A stretch of DNA of 64,000 nucleotides, taken from assembly GCA_039720395.1 (NCBI GenBank), contig CM077833.1:22466271-22530270 (forward strand), given 5' to 3'. The position numbers and the translations under genes were made by a program. The notes under the pieces were generated by a model. It searched no databases, had not been told where the DNA came from, and saw only the letters and a program-made list of their open reading frames with translations. This document shows positions 23,851 to 35,815 of the stretch, piece after piece (positions within the stretch are counted from its first letter, which is position 1; every line of letters begins with the position of its first letter). Origin of the DNA: Liquidambar formosana (taxonomy: Eukaryota > Streptophyta > Magnoliopsida > Saxifragales > Altingiaceae).

Positions 23851-24189
23851 TGTGATTAGTGTGTACATGACACATGCATGTGAAGTCTACGTCATGTATC
23901 ACATACACCAATCATAGTGCAACGTTTCGACCATTACAACTATGCTTTACATTCCTCTTCCGTTAATACACTCTATGTAGAGGTCACAAGATTAGTTATT
24001 ACACTTTATGTAGAGGTCACAAGATTAGTGTGACTTCTATATAGTTGTGATTAGTGTGTACAAGACACACGCATGTGAAGTTTACGTCATGTATCACACA
24101 CACTAATCATAGTGCGAAGTTTCGACCATCACAACTATGTTTTGCATTCCTCTTCCGTTAATACATTCCATGTAGGGGTCACAGGATTA
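23851..24189. repeat. Direct repeat, about 145 bp x 2
   Basis: Copies at 23851-23996 and 24046-24189 start TGTGATTAGTGTGTA and run through CTCTTCCGTTAATACA to a GGTCACAAGATTA / GGTCACAGGATTA end. They are close to identical. A partial third copy (ACTTTATGTAGAGGTCACAA) lies at 24003-24022 between them. Each unit has internal inverted TGATTAGTGTG / CAC...ACYAATCA, so it can fold. Confidence 0.8.
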
Positions 24190-24503
24190 CGAACCAAAAT
24201 AGGAATTATGCTTGTGGTCCTTTAATACGCTAACCCATTGATTGGGGACCAGTATGCCCAACTAACCATGTTATACTCCGTGGACTAGGCATCCAAAGCG
24301 GCAAAGTTGTCACTCACCATTTTACTGTGCCCTAAGATCATTACGAAGACACTACAAGCACACTAAAAAGGCTTGGTTCCTCTCCCATAGTGCCATCTCC
24401 ACTAATACCCAATACCCAATAACCAATTCTAGTCTAATATTTGCATGTGGAAAACGATAGAGATTTTAAATTTTATTCAAATTTGCTTATTCAATTTACA
24501 TTA

Positions 24504-24741
24504 GGGACTGTTTGGCAAATCTGAAAATCTGACCAGTTGAAGATAAATCTGGTTAGTTTTGATTTCATACTATTTGGTAAGTTTTTTTTTCCTACTAAAC
24601 AATTCAACTTTATTATGAAAATAAGGCATAAATATAGCTTTTTTTTTCAAACCAACTGTGAATTGGTTTATCTAAAAATCAAATAACAAGTTATGAATTG
24701 AATCTAGTCTGATTTAGTTTTTAATGTTTCCAAACAAGCCG
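24504..24741. mobile_element. Tourist-like MITE, 238 bp
   Basis: Flanked by TTA on both sides (24501-24503, 24742-24744). The left end is GGGACTGTTTGGCAAATC and the right end reads CCAAACAAGCCG, giving an imperfect terminal inverted repeat. A related copy with TAA duplications is at 49328-49538. Confidence 0.75.
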
Positions 24742-24993
24742 TTATAGTTGTTATGTGAACTCATTATCAGTAGTTAATTTCCTATGATGACGTGGCTATA
24801 TGTGATTGGTTACTGGATATTAATGATAACTCACTAGATACAGGGGAGCCAAACCAAACAAAAGACAATGGTTGTCAATTCCAAACTCCTAGCCCACGTC
24901 AAATGGATGGGTCCTGAATTAGATAAAGAAGCCTAATCCCATATCTTTCTTCCAACTAAAATAATTATCATAAAGACTTTTTGGACAAGAAAT
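24742..24993. other. Promoter side of glycine-rich gene
   Basis: Noncoding DNA upstream of the start at 24994. No unambiguous TATA box can be set. Confidence 0.3.
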
Positions 24994-25549
24994 ATGACGA
25001 TAAAGGTTGACAAATGGGTGGTGGTGGGGTGGTTGGTCGCTGCACTCTTCATTCTCATCACTCCTATTACTTCTAAGGCCACACCCGAGAAAGAACCAAG
25101 TGGAGCCATGGCTGGTCAAGGCAGCGGCCAAAGTGGTTCGAGCCAAGACGGTGGGTGGAATTTCCGGTGGGGTTGCGGCGTGTCACGGGATGGGAGTGGG
25201 ACCTACCGATGGGGAGTGGGCTCAGGGCCCTGGTGGCAGCACTTGGGGCTTTGGTTCAGGTGCTGGCCGGAGCGGTGATGGTGGTGGATTTGGGTTTGGA
25301 TGGGGCGGCTCTACTTCAATTAGCGGCGGCGGGGGCGGCGGCGGCGGCAGTGGCGGCAGCTCTGGGTCTTATGGTGCCGTTGGTGGCGGCTTTGGGTTCG
25401 GGTCAGGGGGCAATGGTGGTGCAAATTTTAATGGCAGATTTGGGTTTGGTGGTGGCATTGGCAGTGATCAGAACCCGGCCCACCAACGCAGGCCCGACGG
25501 AGTTAATGATATTGTGATTAATAATAATCATGCTGGCAGGAATCGTTAA
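24994..25549 (+). CDS. Secreted glycine-rich protein (frameshifted)
   Basis: The N-terminal frame from ATG 24994 begins MTIKVDKWVVVGWLVAALFI, a clear signal peptide or hydrophobic anchor, followed by SGQSGSSQDGGWNFRWG. From about 25225 the glycine-rich sequence continues only in the next frame (GGSTWGFGSGAGRSGDGGGF, then SGGSSGSYGAVGGGFGFGSG) and stops at 25547-25549 after NNNHAGRNR. One extra base near the GGGCCCTGG at about 25228 would explain this. Such proteins are structural wall or apoplast proteins; the exact role is unknown. Either the protein is truncated with a short out-of-frame tail (frame 1 stops at 25278) or the base is an assembly error. An alternative start at 25007 stays in the glycine frame but lacks a typical signal peptide. 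Confidence 0.7.
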
Positions 25550-26885
25550 TCTTTGTTGGTTATACATGATTGTAACTCTTATGTACTTTGATTACGTGTT
25601 CTATCATCTATGCTTTACTATGTAATAAGGAATTTATATATTCATGTAAGTTCATGAATATCAGTTGCTACATTTTTTTTTCTTTTTTTTATAATATTTA
25701 GCAATTTGTAGATTAAGAAAACAGCTATTTCTTTTATCCCATTCATCTCTATCTGCAAGGACAACAGGCTCCGGTAAAGAGTTTGTGGAAAATGGGAATG
25801 AAACTAGCGTGATTACTAAAGTTGTATATTGGGCTAGTGAATGGGCTATTTTGTTAGCTAACTTAAAGAACACATCTAACAACCCACAATGGAGAGGAGA
25901 GCTTTGGCATAAGAGATGAGATGATGAATATCAGTGGCTATGTTATTATCATATGGAAAAGGATGAAGGTAGATTTATGGGGTAAAATGATTTCTAGTTG
26001 TTGATGGCACCATAGTGGGCCTTAGTTCATGCTGAGTATTTTATTTTATTTTACTAGTTAATGCAGAATAAATTTGATTGGTCCTCGATCCAAGAAGAGA
26101 ATGAGAAATCGAACTGCAAGCTTATATTTAAATTAGTCTTGAATTGAAAGCTTTCTTCTCTGCAATAAAATTTTAAAATGTCATACTTATATCCTCAATC
26201 AAATATTTAAATATGGCTATAAATCATAATCTAAGTGGGCTGAATTGTGCCTGCAAGGGTAAAGGCCCAATGCCAACCCTAAACAATATCTTTTCGAAGA
26301 GTAAAGGCCCAATGCAATCAAAACATGCGTTCTCAAAATATACCCATCATTTATGGATTTGGTATTTGTTCGATGTTTAAATCAATTAGAAGATACCCAC
26401 GGTATTATTTTAAAAAACCATTCAAAAATAATTCAACGATAAAGAATTTATAGAAGTATAATAACGAACAAAAATGAATTATTGTTGAATTGGATAGAAA
26501 AAGGGTCGAGGAGTGAAACTTATACCCAAAATAGTAGGATTTTGTTGGACATCAATTGATATGGAGTGAGTGATGACCTTGTCCATATTGAAGTTTTAAT
26601 TAGGTCAAAGGTCCTAACGCCTAGTTGAAAACCGACCCCTCACCCCAAAAAAAAAAAAAAAAAAACACAGGTCATTGGGCTTGGGTTACACTGTGCCAAC
26701 TCTACATTTATGGGCTCCGCCCGAAATGGTGTTGTTTCCTGGTGCAGGCGTGTGCTTCAGCAAGGGCGAGTACATTTATTAATTAATCCAATTAAAAAAT
26801 AGAAGGATAAGAAGCTACTTCACCTCCTTCATCCACACTACACACTTCCTCTGCGACAATTCCTTCGCATGTTAAGAGAGAGAAA
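25550..26885. other. Intergenic, no gene seen
   Basis: AT-rich, with poly-A near 26648-26665. The 3' flank of the glycine-rich gene runs into the RPS13 promoter region. CTCTCTCT pyrimidine runs follow just after the RPS13 start codon. Confidence 0.5.
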
Positions 26886-27800
26886 ATGGCCCAAGCAATC
26901 GCACTCCCTCTCGCACCCTCTCTCTCTCTAATTTGCAACACCAGGAACCCCAATTCCCTCTCTACCACTGTCTCTCTCCCCACTTCAAACCCCCCTAAGG
27001 TAAAACTCTTTTCAATTCACATTCTTTTTAGGGATTTTTCTTTACATTCCGTTTGGTTGCCGAGAAAAATGTAGGAGAAAATGAAAAGAAAGATGTGGGA
27101 TCTTACAATTACTGCGCAAACCCTCGTCCGTAGTCCGTATCCGAAATTTTCGTTTATTTCCCTCCATTTTTCTCGGCAACCAAAACAAAGAACGTAGGGT
27201 TATATATATTTGAATCGAGCGCAGTTGAGTTGAGGTTTTTAGTTTTCTCGGCAAACAAACAGAGGGTCAGGGTTTATATACGCACCCATATATCAGAGTC
27301 TTATAAGTATTTCTGCAGTTTCGTGGTCTAAGCATCAAGTGTGCGCGTGTCGGAGGCGTGGAGATTCCGAATAACAAGCGATTGGAGTATTCGCTTCAGT
27401 ACATCCATGGAATCGGCCGCACCAGAGCTCGACAAATCCTCTGTGACCTCACCATGGAGAACAAAATCACCAAGGATTTGTCCGAAGAGGAACTCGTTAT
27501 CATTCGTGACGAAGTCTCCAAGTACATGATCGAAGGCGACCTCGTAACTCTATCCCCCTATTTACACTATGTTTTCTCTCTCTAATAAAAGTCTTTATCG
27601 GATTTAAACGTAGTTGATTTCGTTGTTTCCAGAGGCGGTTCAATGCGCTTAATATAAGGAGATTGAAGGAGATTCAGTGCTATAGAGGGATAAGGCATAT
27701 ACAGGGATTGCCGTGCAGAGGACAGCGCACCAAGAACAATTGCCGGACCTTAAAGGGTAAGCGCGTTGCCATTGCGGGAAAGAAGAAAGCTCCTCGTTAA
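26886..27800 (+). CDS. RPS13: Chloroplast 30S ribosomal protein S13 (nuclear gene)
   Basis: Small-subunit protein of plastid ribosomes, which sits at the subunit head and contacts the P-site tRNA in bacterial homologues. Three exons: 26886-26999, 27319-27543 and 27633-27800, all with GT/AG borders and phase-0 junctions, giving 168 residues, the usual length. Residues 1 to about 48 are a Ser/Thr/Leu-rich plastid transit peptide. The mature part begins near [20 protein letters not shown], has the helix-two-turns-helix typical [14 protein letters not shown], and ends with the basic tail [17 protein letters not shown] and the C-terminal KKKAPR. The frame is intact. Intron 1 carries a fold-back element (27049-27190). 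Confidence 0.96.
27049..27190. mobile_element. Fold-back MITE inside RPS13 intron 1
   Basis: Left arm GTTTGGTTGCCGAGAAAAAT and right arm ATTTTTCTCGGCAACCAAAA are near-perfect reverse complements about 90 bp apart. A third arm-like piece, TTTTCTCGGCAAACAAAC, follows at about 27243-27260. No clear target duplication. Likely a small DNA-transposon relic within the intron. Confidence 0.65.
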
Positions 27801-29880
27801 CCAAGTGGGTTTCGTTTGTTTTCTGTAATTTGATGTAATGTGATCTGGGTTTTAAGTATGAATTATTTTGTAGTGAGAATTTGATTACTTCTTGAGTTAA
27901 TTATATTCAATTTCTAATGTTTCAAAGTGGGATTACTTTGTTAATTTGATTCAATTTTTAATCTTTTGAATCGGACTAGTATCAATTTTGTTTCTTTCTC
28001 TAAGGTTGAGGTTTTTGATGGGGTTGTTATAGTGGCTAAACTTGTATTTAAATTTGGGTTGCTTTGGAAAATTGGTTGGCATTGGTTCTTCTTGAAGCTT
28101 GAGGTGATATAGTTTCACTCTGTAGTGCACGCATTTGAATGCTTATACAAACTTTGTTCTCTCTTTCGATATGGAATTGAAACAATGCATCTTACCTGTC
28201 TTCTATTTATCTTTTTCGATCATGGCATGTATTTTGTGTTTTTTCATGATTATATTTAGACCATTTATCGAGAAATAAAAGTTGGTCCTGCAACATCTGC
28301 TCTTTGTCTGTGACGAAGTTCTCTTGTCTTTGTTGTCGTATGGTGTTCAATTTCTTGCAAATAGTTGTTTGGGCAGCAACCTAGATGACCTTGCATGTTT
28401 GTTTTAATCAATCAATATGTGGTTCGCCTTTGTGATTAATAGAGATCTCCATAATACCTTCAGACGAATATTTGATATATGTCAATCACAACACTTTATA
28501 AGACCATTGTTGACTTGTTCTTAATCCATTTAAATCTTATTTTATTTTTCGTACTCCTTTATCTCTCCATAGTGAATGAATCTGGATAATGGAAATGTTT
28601 CCCCTTCGATGTCTCTTGGCCATTACCTTTCCTTAAATATTTCTTTCATTTCAATTAATTTTAGTTAAAATGCTCTCCATGCATGCCATCTTAGTCCTAA
28701 TTTCCACAAAATATTTGAATTTCAAATCATCATTCAATAGTAATTATGTTGCATTTAGCCGTACTCTACACTATTCTACTGAAATTGTTTTGAGTGAACA
28801 ACAAACTCTCTAAGATCACTTCTTGTTCATAGTTCTATTTTATGTTTCTTTAATCATCTCAATTTTTGTGTTTTGATAAATTTTTCTTCTCTAAAACCCA
28901 CCCACCATATCATATCTCCTTCTTCTTTGATCATTTGGTAGAATTGAACCCATGTTGCTTGCTCCATATTAGCCACAGTATCATAACATGAACTCTTTAG
29001 AGATCAAGTTATACTATTTTTCAAAGTATATGAAGCTCATGTGTAGGTCAATGCTTGACAGTTCCATTACTCATAATTCATTTGTCTTCTGCCATTCTCT
29101 TGTCTGAAAGTCCCATTTTTATGCGTCTCTATAAAATTCAAATTGAATGTGATTCATGCCTTCGTTTAGATCACATTCATTGATCTCTGACCAGCTGATT
29201 CAGTTAAGGCAATGCTATATTTCAATTTGAAAGTTGATTACCCTGACCCTTTCTTGTGAGATCATTGGACCATACCAGCCTCACAATCAAGAAATCTTTG
29301 TTGTGTACGAGGATGCTAGTCCTTTCTGTGATACTGTGTATCATGGCCATATTTTACGTACTTAGTTTTTGTTTACAGTTAATATTATGAACTCTGGTAT
29401 ATTAGAGGAATTTAAATGCTTGTGGCAATTAAGAGCTACATCCGATATAACTATGTACTTATTCTATCTTTAGCAGAGAAAAAAGGTTGTACTCATTCTA
29501 GTTGAGGTAAACAGTTCTCCACAAAGACTGGAGGATTTGCATTTTAAGGTTCCTCTCTTTTCCTTTTGTACCTATTGTTCATTTTGATTTAAAATTTCGA
29601 ATGGGCAATGCTATACACAAACCAACCGAGTACACAAAAATTCACTATGTAATGGTCTGGCCATGACTTCTCCTTTCTGATTTCAGAGCATTAGGATTTT
29701 GTCACCAACACATTCACTTGGAATTATAAATATAATCCGATTTTTCTTCTCAGTTTGACCAAACTGCATTAATCAATATGCACGACAGTATTTGCTTCTC
29801 TGTATATTTGGTAACACATACCAACTTTGAATCATAAATAATCTGATTTTACTTTTGAAATTAAACAAACAATATTGTTC
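27801..29880. other. Intergenic, no gene seen
   Basis: Long AT-rich flank downstream of RPS13. No convincing coding frame, RNA gene or inverted-repeat element was found. Confidence 0.6.
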
Positions 29881-30040
29881 CCATTTTTTTTTTCTTTTTT
29901 TTTTTTTTTTGGTGGTGTCGTTACGTGATAAGAGAACACACACTTACCTATGCACCCAAGTAAAGTTGAAACTTAGATCTCCGCAAATGCCACACCTCTA
30001 ATGTGATGGAACATGTCTACTGACCCAAAAGCCATTGGCA
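29881..30040 (-). mobile_element. tRNA-derived SINE-like element, related to 5761-5901
   Basis: T-rich run at about 29883-29910, then blocks shared with the copy at 5761-5901: GATAAGAGAACACA, ACCTATRCAAGCACCC / CCTATGCACCCA, CTCCGCAAATKCCACACC. ACAAACAATATTGTTC at 29865-29880 and ACAAACAATACTATTC at 30041-30056 look like a decayed target-site duplication. Confidence 0.6.
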
Positions 30041-30582
30041 ACAAACAATACTATTCAGCGACACAACACTAGAGTACTAACACATAGTATTTGTAAAATT
30101 AACATAGTTTTGACTTTGGATAAGTGTATCCATGCCATATTTGGAAACCCAACTCCCTTCATTGCTACCGATCAGCTTGAGCTTGAGAGTTGTTGAGCTG
30201 ACGTCCTCAAGATAGCTCGCGCCAAGATAAAGAAGGACCAGTTTGGATTGAGAATTTGAGATCTGGCCACATCATTGAGCCCAGAACCAGCTCATGCAAG
30301 TTAACCAATTGAGGGCACAGAAGTTAAAAGGCTAAAGCTGTTTTACGCATAGGGATTAGTCGAGTGGGACGGTACTTTGTTTATAATAAAATTTACAAAA
30401 TTAGACTTGGTTCTGATAAATTTTGCTCAATAAAACGGAGTTTCCCAACAACCCAACCTCATATAAATGGGGCTTTTCCTTTTCATTTTTTTTTTGGGAG
30501 GGGTGTAAACAAGATAAACATCAAAATAGCATAGTATGTAAAATAAAAAAACAATACGGAGTATTACATTGCCTCAAGTCTA

Positions 30583-30936
30583 AGGTTGTGTTTGTTACGA
30601 GAGAATGGAATGGTGATTCCATTAATCCGCAAAAAATGATTGTTTGGTAGTCCAAGGGACTTGAATAGTCATTCTTTTGTGGAGGTCTAATCTTTCCTTA
30701 GAGGGAATAGACATTCCTTTCAAAACCAAAAAGAATGGTCATTCCCACCCTTTTAAGGAATAAAATTATTAAAAGTGAGACACATTCTTTTTCATTTTAT
30801 TCCCACTCTTTACCGAATATTGGAATAGAATGACTATTTTCATTCCTATTCTCATTCCATTCTCATTCTCATTCTCATTTTGTTCCCATCCCTGATTTCA
30901 TTCCCTTTCCATTCATTCAGTGAAACCAAACGCAGT
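30583..30936. mobile_element. MITE-like element, about 354 bp
   Basis: Rich in CATTCC / GGAATG motifs. The ends are AGGTTGTGTTTGTTA and, on the other strand, ACTGCGTTTGGTTTC, with CTA on both sides (30580-30582, 30937-30939). The ends are imperfect, so the borders are tentative. Confidence 0.5.
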
Positions 30937-32498
30937 CTATCACTCCCTTATGCTGTAGGATTTGGGAGGGGATGCCATTAAGCCATTAGACCATTTGGAA
31001 TGGCAGCGTGATTAAACACAGCACATAAGGAAGTGAACAGCCTGGCTCAATGACGGTGCTGGCTACCCAACCAAAAGAAGTCTTCGTATCAGAAATAGGC
31101 ACCTTCATCACGGTTTGGGTTAGGGGGTGTAGTCCATGGATGCCTAGGACTAAAACCAAGGGCAAAATGGTGGTTACACTCAACGTTTGATAGTGGTACA
31201 TCAGTATGCTTATGCATCTTTAGTAATAGATAACATCAAAAATTTGTCCAACTGAAAGAAAATTATCGTAATGGCAATTTCCCCGGACGGAAATCTACCA
31301 AAGGGGACAATGTATCAAATTTTTCATCCAAAAACTAACCAATGCTGGTTAATGCATCAATTTTTTCTTTAGAGGATTATGTGTGAAAGGGTTAAGGGGA
31401 ATTTTAGATTGGTTGGGCTACCGGAAAATAATTGCAAGAAGTAGTCAATGTTAGTTAAGTTAGTAGTCATTCACTAGGAAGTTAGTAGTAATATTATTGA
31501 ACTGTATTATTTCTTTATAACCAGACTAATCTAAAATTCCCCGAAGGCTAAACATTTTAAAGGTTTTTTCGTAATTTAACCAAAAAGAAATTTTTTTTTT
31601 TAGAAATAAAAGGTTCACCAAATCCATTAATGGACAAGACCTCTTAGTTTATTTGCAGTGGAGTCCAAGTCCGGTACTAGCTGACACGATTTAATACAAC
31701 CAATGCTAAGAGCATTTAAGGATAAGACCTCTAGAGAAAAAAAACATATCAATTTGTTATTAAACTAATGCCTAATACATGCAAGAGTAGCCATGTTATA
31801 CTTGCCACTCACCGAGCATCCTACACTAGTGAGTCTTCTATGTAACTGTGACATAGTCATATAATGTATAGGCTAATAAAACCTAAATAAAATAAGATTA
31901 TGAGGCCTAAAAAATACTTTAACAATACTATTTTGCTTAACTTCTCATTAGTTCAGTGACACCATAATTACATATAAGTTTTTCTCCACACAACCTCATA
32001 GTTTAAAAAATGATCATTGTGCTCCGATACAAGCCAAGTTGCACTAATTTGACGTGCAAATTAATACGTCTCTAACTTACGCATTAGGATTTCTTTGACA
32101 GACGCAACCAATACAACCAATACCAATTGCAATAGCTCATATTGGTGGGATTGCATATGTCATGTGTCTAAGGGATTGGCCAGGTGCAAACATCTAAAAC
32201 CTGCTGAGAAAACCACCCACACAACAAGATCATTCTTGAAATTTCAATTTCGCAAGTAGTACATGTAGTACTAGTCTTATTGTGATTATGCCCAACTCAT
32301 TCATATTAAGGCTCAGTGGAATCCCTTAGGCTATGTTTCATAGATCGGATAGGCATCCCTCCACTAATAAAAGAAATCAGTTAATTTGGGAAAATTTGGC
32401 TATAATCCTATTCAAGAATTTGAAATGTTAGCACTGTGGGATTTACTCAAAAGATCTAGATATGTACGATCAGATCCAACTATTAGTCGAGAACAGAT
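30937..32498. other. Intergenic, no gene seen
   Basis: AT-rich. A 71-codon minus-strand frame at 30986-31201 has no recognisable domain. Poly-T near 31590-31600. Confidence 0.5.
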
Positions 32499-32650
32499 AC
32501 TGAATGCTATTCATAGCCGTCCAGTGTATGGGTACATTGTGGGCCCACATACATCAATCACAACACTTCAAAATACTGACTGCTAATCGCAGCCGTCCAA
32601 TTTATGGGGTACATTGTGGGCTCACAACACTCCGATGACTGTGATTAGCC
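32499..32650. repeat. Short direct repeat around AGCCGTCCA
   Basis: Two units, at about 32505-32555 and 32580-32640, share AGCCGTCCARTKTATGGG and TACATTGTGGGCYCACA. The unit is about 80-90 bp. It contains no gene. Confidence 0.6.
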
Positions 32651-33107
32651 CTGGTCCCACTCCTCTGCACCATCTGGATCTGGATTGAGTTTATTGTAAA
32701 CGACCAAACAGTGGGTTTCCAGTTCATACCTAAAAGACGTCGTTTTTTAAACAAAGTTTAACCTCTGCACACTATCTACACCCTTACCAAAACATCAATG
32801 AAATAAAACCAGCCAGTGATATCTAGGCCTGTTGGGAATTTCAAAGACCAGATTCAATTCATAAATAAACTAATTCATAATTAGTTTTTAAAAATTATGC
32901 TTATACTTTATTTTCATAAAAAAAACAAAACTGTTTTGCATATCAAAAATAAAATAAAATAAAATAAATATCAAATAATGTGAAATTAAAATTAATCAAA
33001 CTAATCTTCAATTAATAATATTTTCAAGTTTGCAAGGAGCCCCATCTAATGCTCACCGTAGGTTGCGTCCAACCACGCATGAGGAATCAACTCATCCCTT
33101 CGGAAGA

Positions 33108-33289
33108 GGATTCAGTGTTTGAGTTTGAAAAACTCAGAACGGTGACGAACTCATCTCAACTATCCATCTTCGTTTTAGACGGTTGAGATTAAAAGATGAT
33201 AAAATTACCAAAATATCTTTATGAAGTGACTTTTTCATCTGAGATGGATGACTAAAATGAGCTCGGCATACAAACTCAGAACTGAATCC
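33108..33289. mobile_element. MITE-like element, about 182 bp
   Basis: Ends GGATTCAGTGTTTGAGTTTG and, on the opposite strand, GGATTCAGTTCTGAGTTTG form an inverted repeat. Inside, AACTCATCTCAACTATCCATC and GATGGATGACTAAAATGAG continue the pairing. The target duplication is unclear. Confidence 0.55.
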
Positions 33290-34209
33290 AAATCCCAGCC
33301 CTTCAAGCTACAATACTAGAGCAAAACCACGCAAATCCACCGCTGTATTTCCTGTTCTCCCCACGTTGTAGAGTCGGCGGAATAGAGAAAGATTGGATTC
33401 TTCTCCCAACCCTAACAAAGAAATCACAACATGTATTTAAAATTTTCCCATTGAGGATGCAAAGTTCTGGGGTTTCTTCGATAATATCTATTGAAAATTT
33501 TCAATCACCTTCCAAGAAAAAGGCTCGCTTTTTTCCATTTTTTCCCAAACATATTGACTTGATTTCAAATCCCAAACCACCTTCAAATCTGAAATCCACG
33601 CTTTGACCAAAGGCCCAAAGCCGATGACTACTTTAAACCATAGCATAGAAAAAAAAAAATCGGAAATGCGAGCTATATTAGGGGACTCCTTAAATCCATT
33701 AACTCCTTGAATTCACATTTGTTGTGTGTTTCTTAGTGTGTTTAACAACTAGAATAAAACAAAAACAAGAGAACAGAAAAGAACCTTTCTGAAATTTATT
33801 AATGATTAATAATAATCTTGAATAATTCAAGGGTTTAAACCTTGTGGGCTATTTACAGGTCCCACACTCACAGGGTTTCTACAACAAACCCCACCTACCT
33901 CCGATGTTTTATAGGAAATCAAATCTACGCCAATTATTCCTCAATTTTACTAAAAACACTTAAAATACAATAAACAAATACTAAAAATAAAAAATAAAAA
34001 TTACAAGCCACTTAGGCTAACCTAGTAGTCAGGAACCCCACCTACTATTAGTCTACTAGTATCTCATATAGGAAATCAAATCTAGGCTAATTAATCCCCA
34101 AAAATTACACATAAAATACAATCTAAAAATATTAAAAATACACCCCAATGGACTGACTAGCCTAATGGTGAAAAAAAAAAAAAAAAAAAAGAAAGAAAAA
34201 GAAGAAAAA
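33290..34209. other. Intergenic, no gene seen
   Basis: AT-rich. GGAAATCAAATCTA blocks at about 33913 and 34071, each following a run about the CCACCTACY motif, are a weak direct repeat. Poly-A at 34170-34190. Confidence 0.45.
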
Positions 34210-34556
34210 TTAAGAATTTAAACCCTTTCCCATGAACCAAGACTTCATTCAAGCATACCTACCATGACAACAATTTTTGCATAAAGCAAGTATATAGGGA
34301 GGAATTTTACATTCATCGAACTATGGGAAAATAATAACAATTCAATTTAAAATTCTACCAACTTTTAAAAAAAAAAAAAAAAAAAAAAATCAAATTGATA
34401 AATTAAGAGTTCAAACCCATTTCCATAGACCAAGACTTCATTCACGTGTACCTACTCGATAAGAATTTTTGCATATAATAGTACATAGGGAGGAATTTTA
34501 CATTCATCGAACGAGGGGAAAATAATAACATTTCAATGCAAAATTCTACCAACTAC
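34210..34556. repeat. Tandem repeat, about 190-bp unit x 2
   Basis: Units at about 34210-34362 and 34401-34556 share ACCAAGACTTCATTCA, AGGGAGGAATTTTACATTCA and AAATTCTACCAACT. Each is preceded by a long poly-A run. The second has a B-box-like AGTTCAAACCC, and TAGCCTAATGGTG near 34160 is A-box-like, so the unit may derive from a SINE. Confidence 0.65.
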
Positions 34557-35754
34557 CTAGTAAATACTACCTATAATTATTTTCTAGTAGGTCGACCAAA
34601 CTAAAATCCCCCCCCCCCCCCGGGGCATATATTAAGGATAATAAAAAGATAAATTACATAAATCAACCAGAAATATAAGCAAATTTAGAAGAAACCGGTA
34701 TTTTAAAACTACTACAAATAACTCATAAATTATTAGATTGCAACACGGTGCGGGCCACCAAATATATTTTAATGCATGTATACATCTATTTTTCGTCAAA
34801 TTTAATGGCTAAACAAACCTTAAATGATGGTTTAGGTACTGAATTAGTTTGATGACTTCACATGGTCTATTTCCATAAAATTTTGTAAAGACAAATAGGC
34901 AAATGTAAATTAATTGTTATCACAATTTAAAGGTCTCAAGGGTAATTGGGTGCGTTTCAGGGTTCAAAGAAGTTCCATTTCAGGTAATTTACCCTAGTAA
35001 AAATGAATTCATGATCCCTCAACAATATAATTTTTATTTCATAATACGGAGTCGTAATTATAAGAAAACCACACCCCTTTTATTTCCTAAACACAGCAAT
35101 AATATAAATAAAACCGCATCAAAAAAATAATTATCATTTTTAATTTTTGGGGTGCAACCAGGTGGACAATTTCACAATTTTCCCTAATTATTACTCCGTA
35201 TTTGCTTTCATGAACAAGGGAACAAAATAAGCATAAAACACCCCAAATTCTCAAAAACTAATGAAAACCTCTCTAAAGTTCCACGTCAGTTCATCCAAAC
35301 AAGTTCATCATAAAAACACAACACCATATATGGACTACAACATTACAGACTCAACAGCATCCATTAAACCATAAGCTCTTCCACCAGAGGGGAAGAAAAA
35401 GAGGGGGGAAAAAAAAAAACAAAAAAAAAAACCCCAAAAGAGGCTTTAGACCCTACAAGCCGATGTTTCCAATTCACCCCAGATTGTAGCGCGTACACTG
35501 CTCAATATCACCTAGGGAGAGAATGAAAACAAAGGGGTTTCTTCTACTAACCTTTAAAAAAAAAATAAAAATAAAACCAGCAGAGACCCATGTTTTCAAT
35601 TCACCCCAGATTGTCCCTCACAGAGACCCCGAAAATTAGACCCGGGAAGGCAATGAAAACACGGGTCGCCAATACTTGCACTAGTAGTGGCCCAGACATA
35701 ACCTAACCAAACACAAACGAGCCCTAGCCAAGGATAAACAAGCCCTAGCCAAGG

Positions 35755-35758
<4 letters not shown>
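34557..35758. other. Intergenic, 3' side of the MEI2-like locus
   Basis: AT-rich with a poly-C run near 34609-34620 and A-rich runs near 35409-35430. A short repeated block, TTTCCAATTCACCCCAGATTG / TTTTCAATTCACCCCAGATTG, occurs at about 35466 and 35592 (127 bp apart). No gene seen. Confidence 0.5.

Positions 35759-35790
<32 letters not shown>
35759..35790. repeat. GA microsatellite
   Basis: About 16 GA units, directly beyond the stop codon side of the MEI2-like gene (26 bp past its end on the minus strand). Confidence 0.9.
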
Positions 35791-35794
<4 letters not shown>

Positions 35795-35815
35795 ACGAAA
35801 CGAGTCAGTACGTCT

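Noticed and set aside
30986..31201. 71-codon minus-strand frame with hydrophobic stretches
   Set aside because: No domain, no splice context, and next to a MITE-like element; likely chance.
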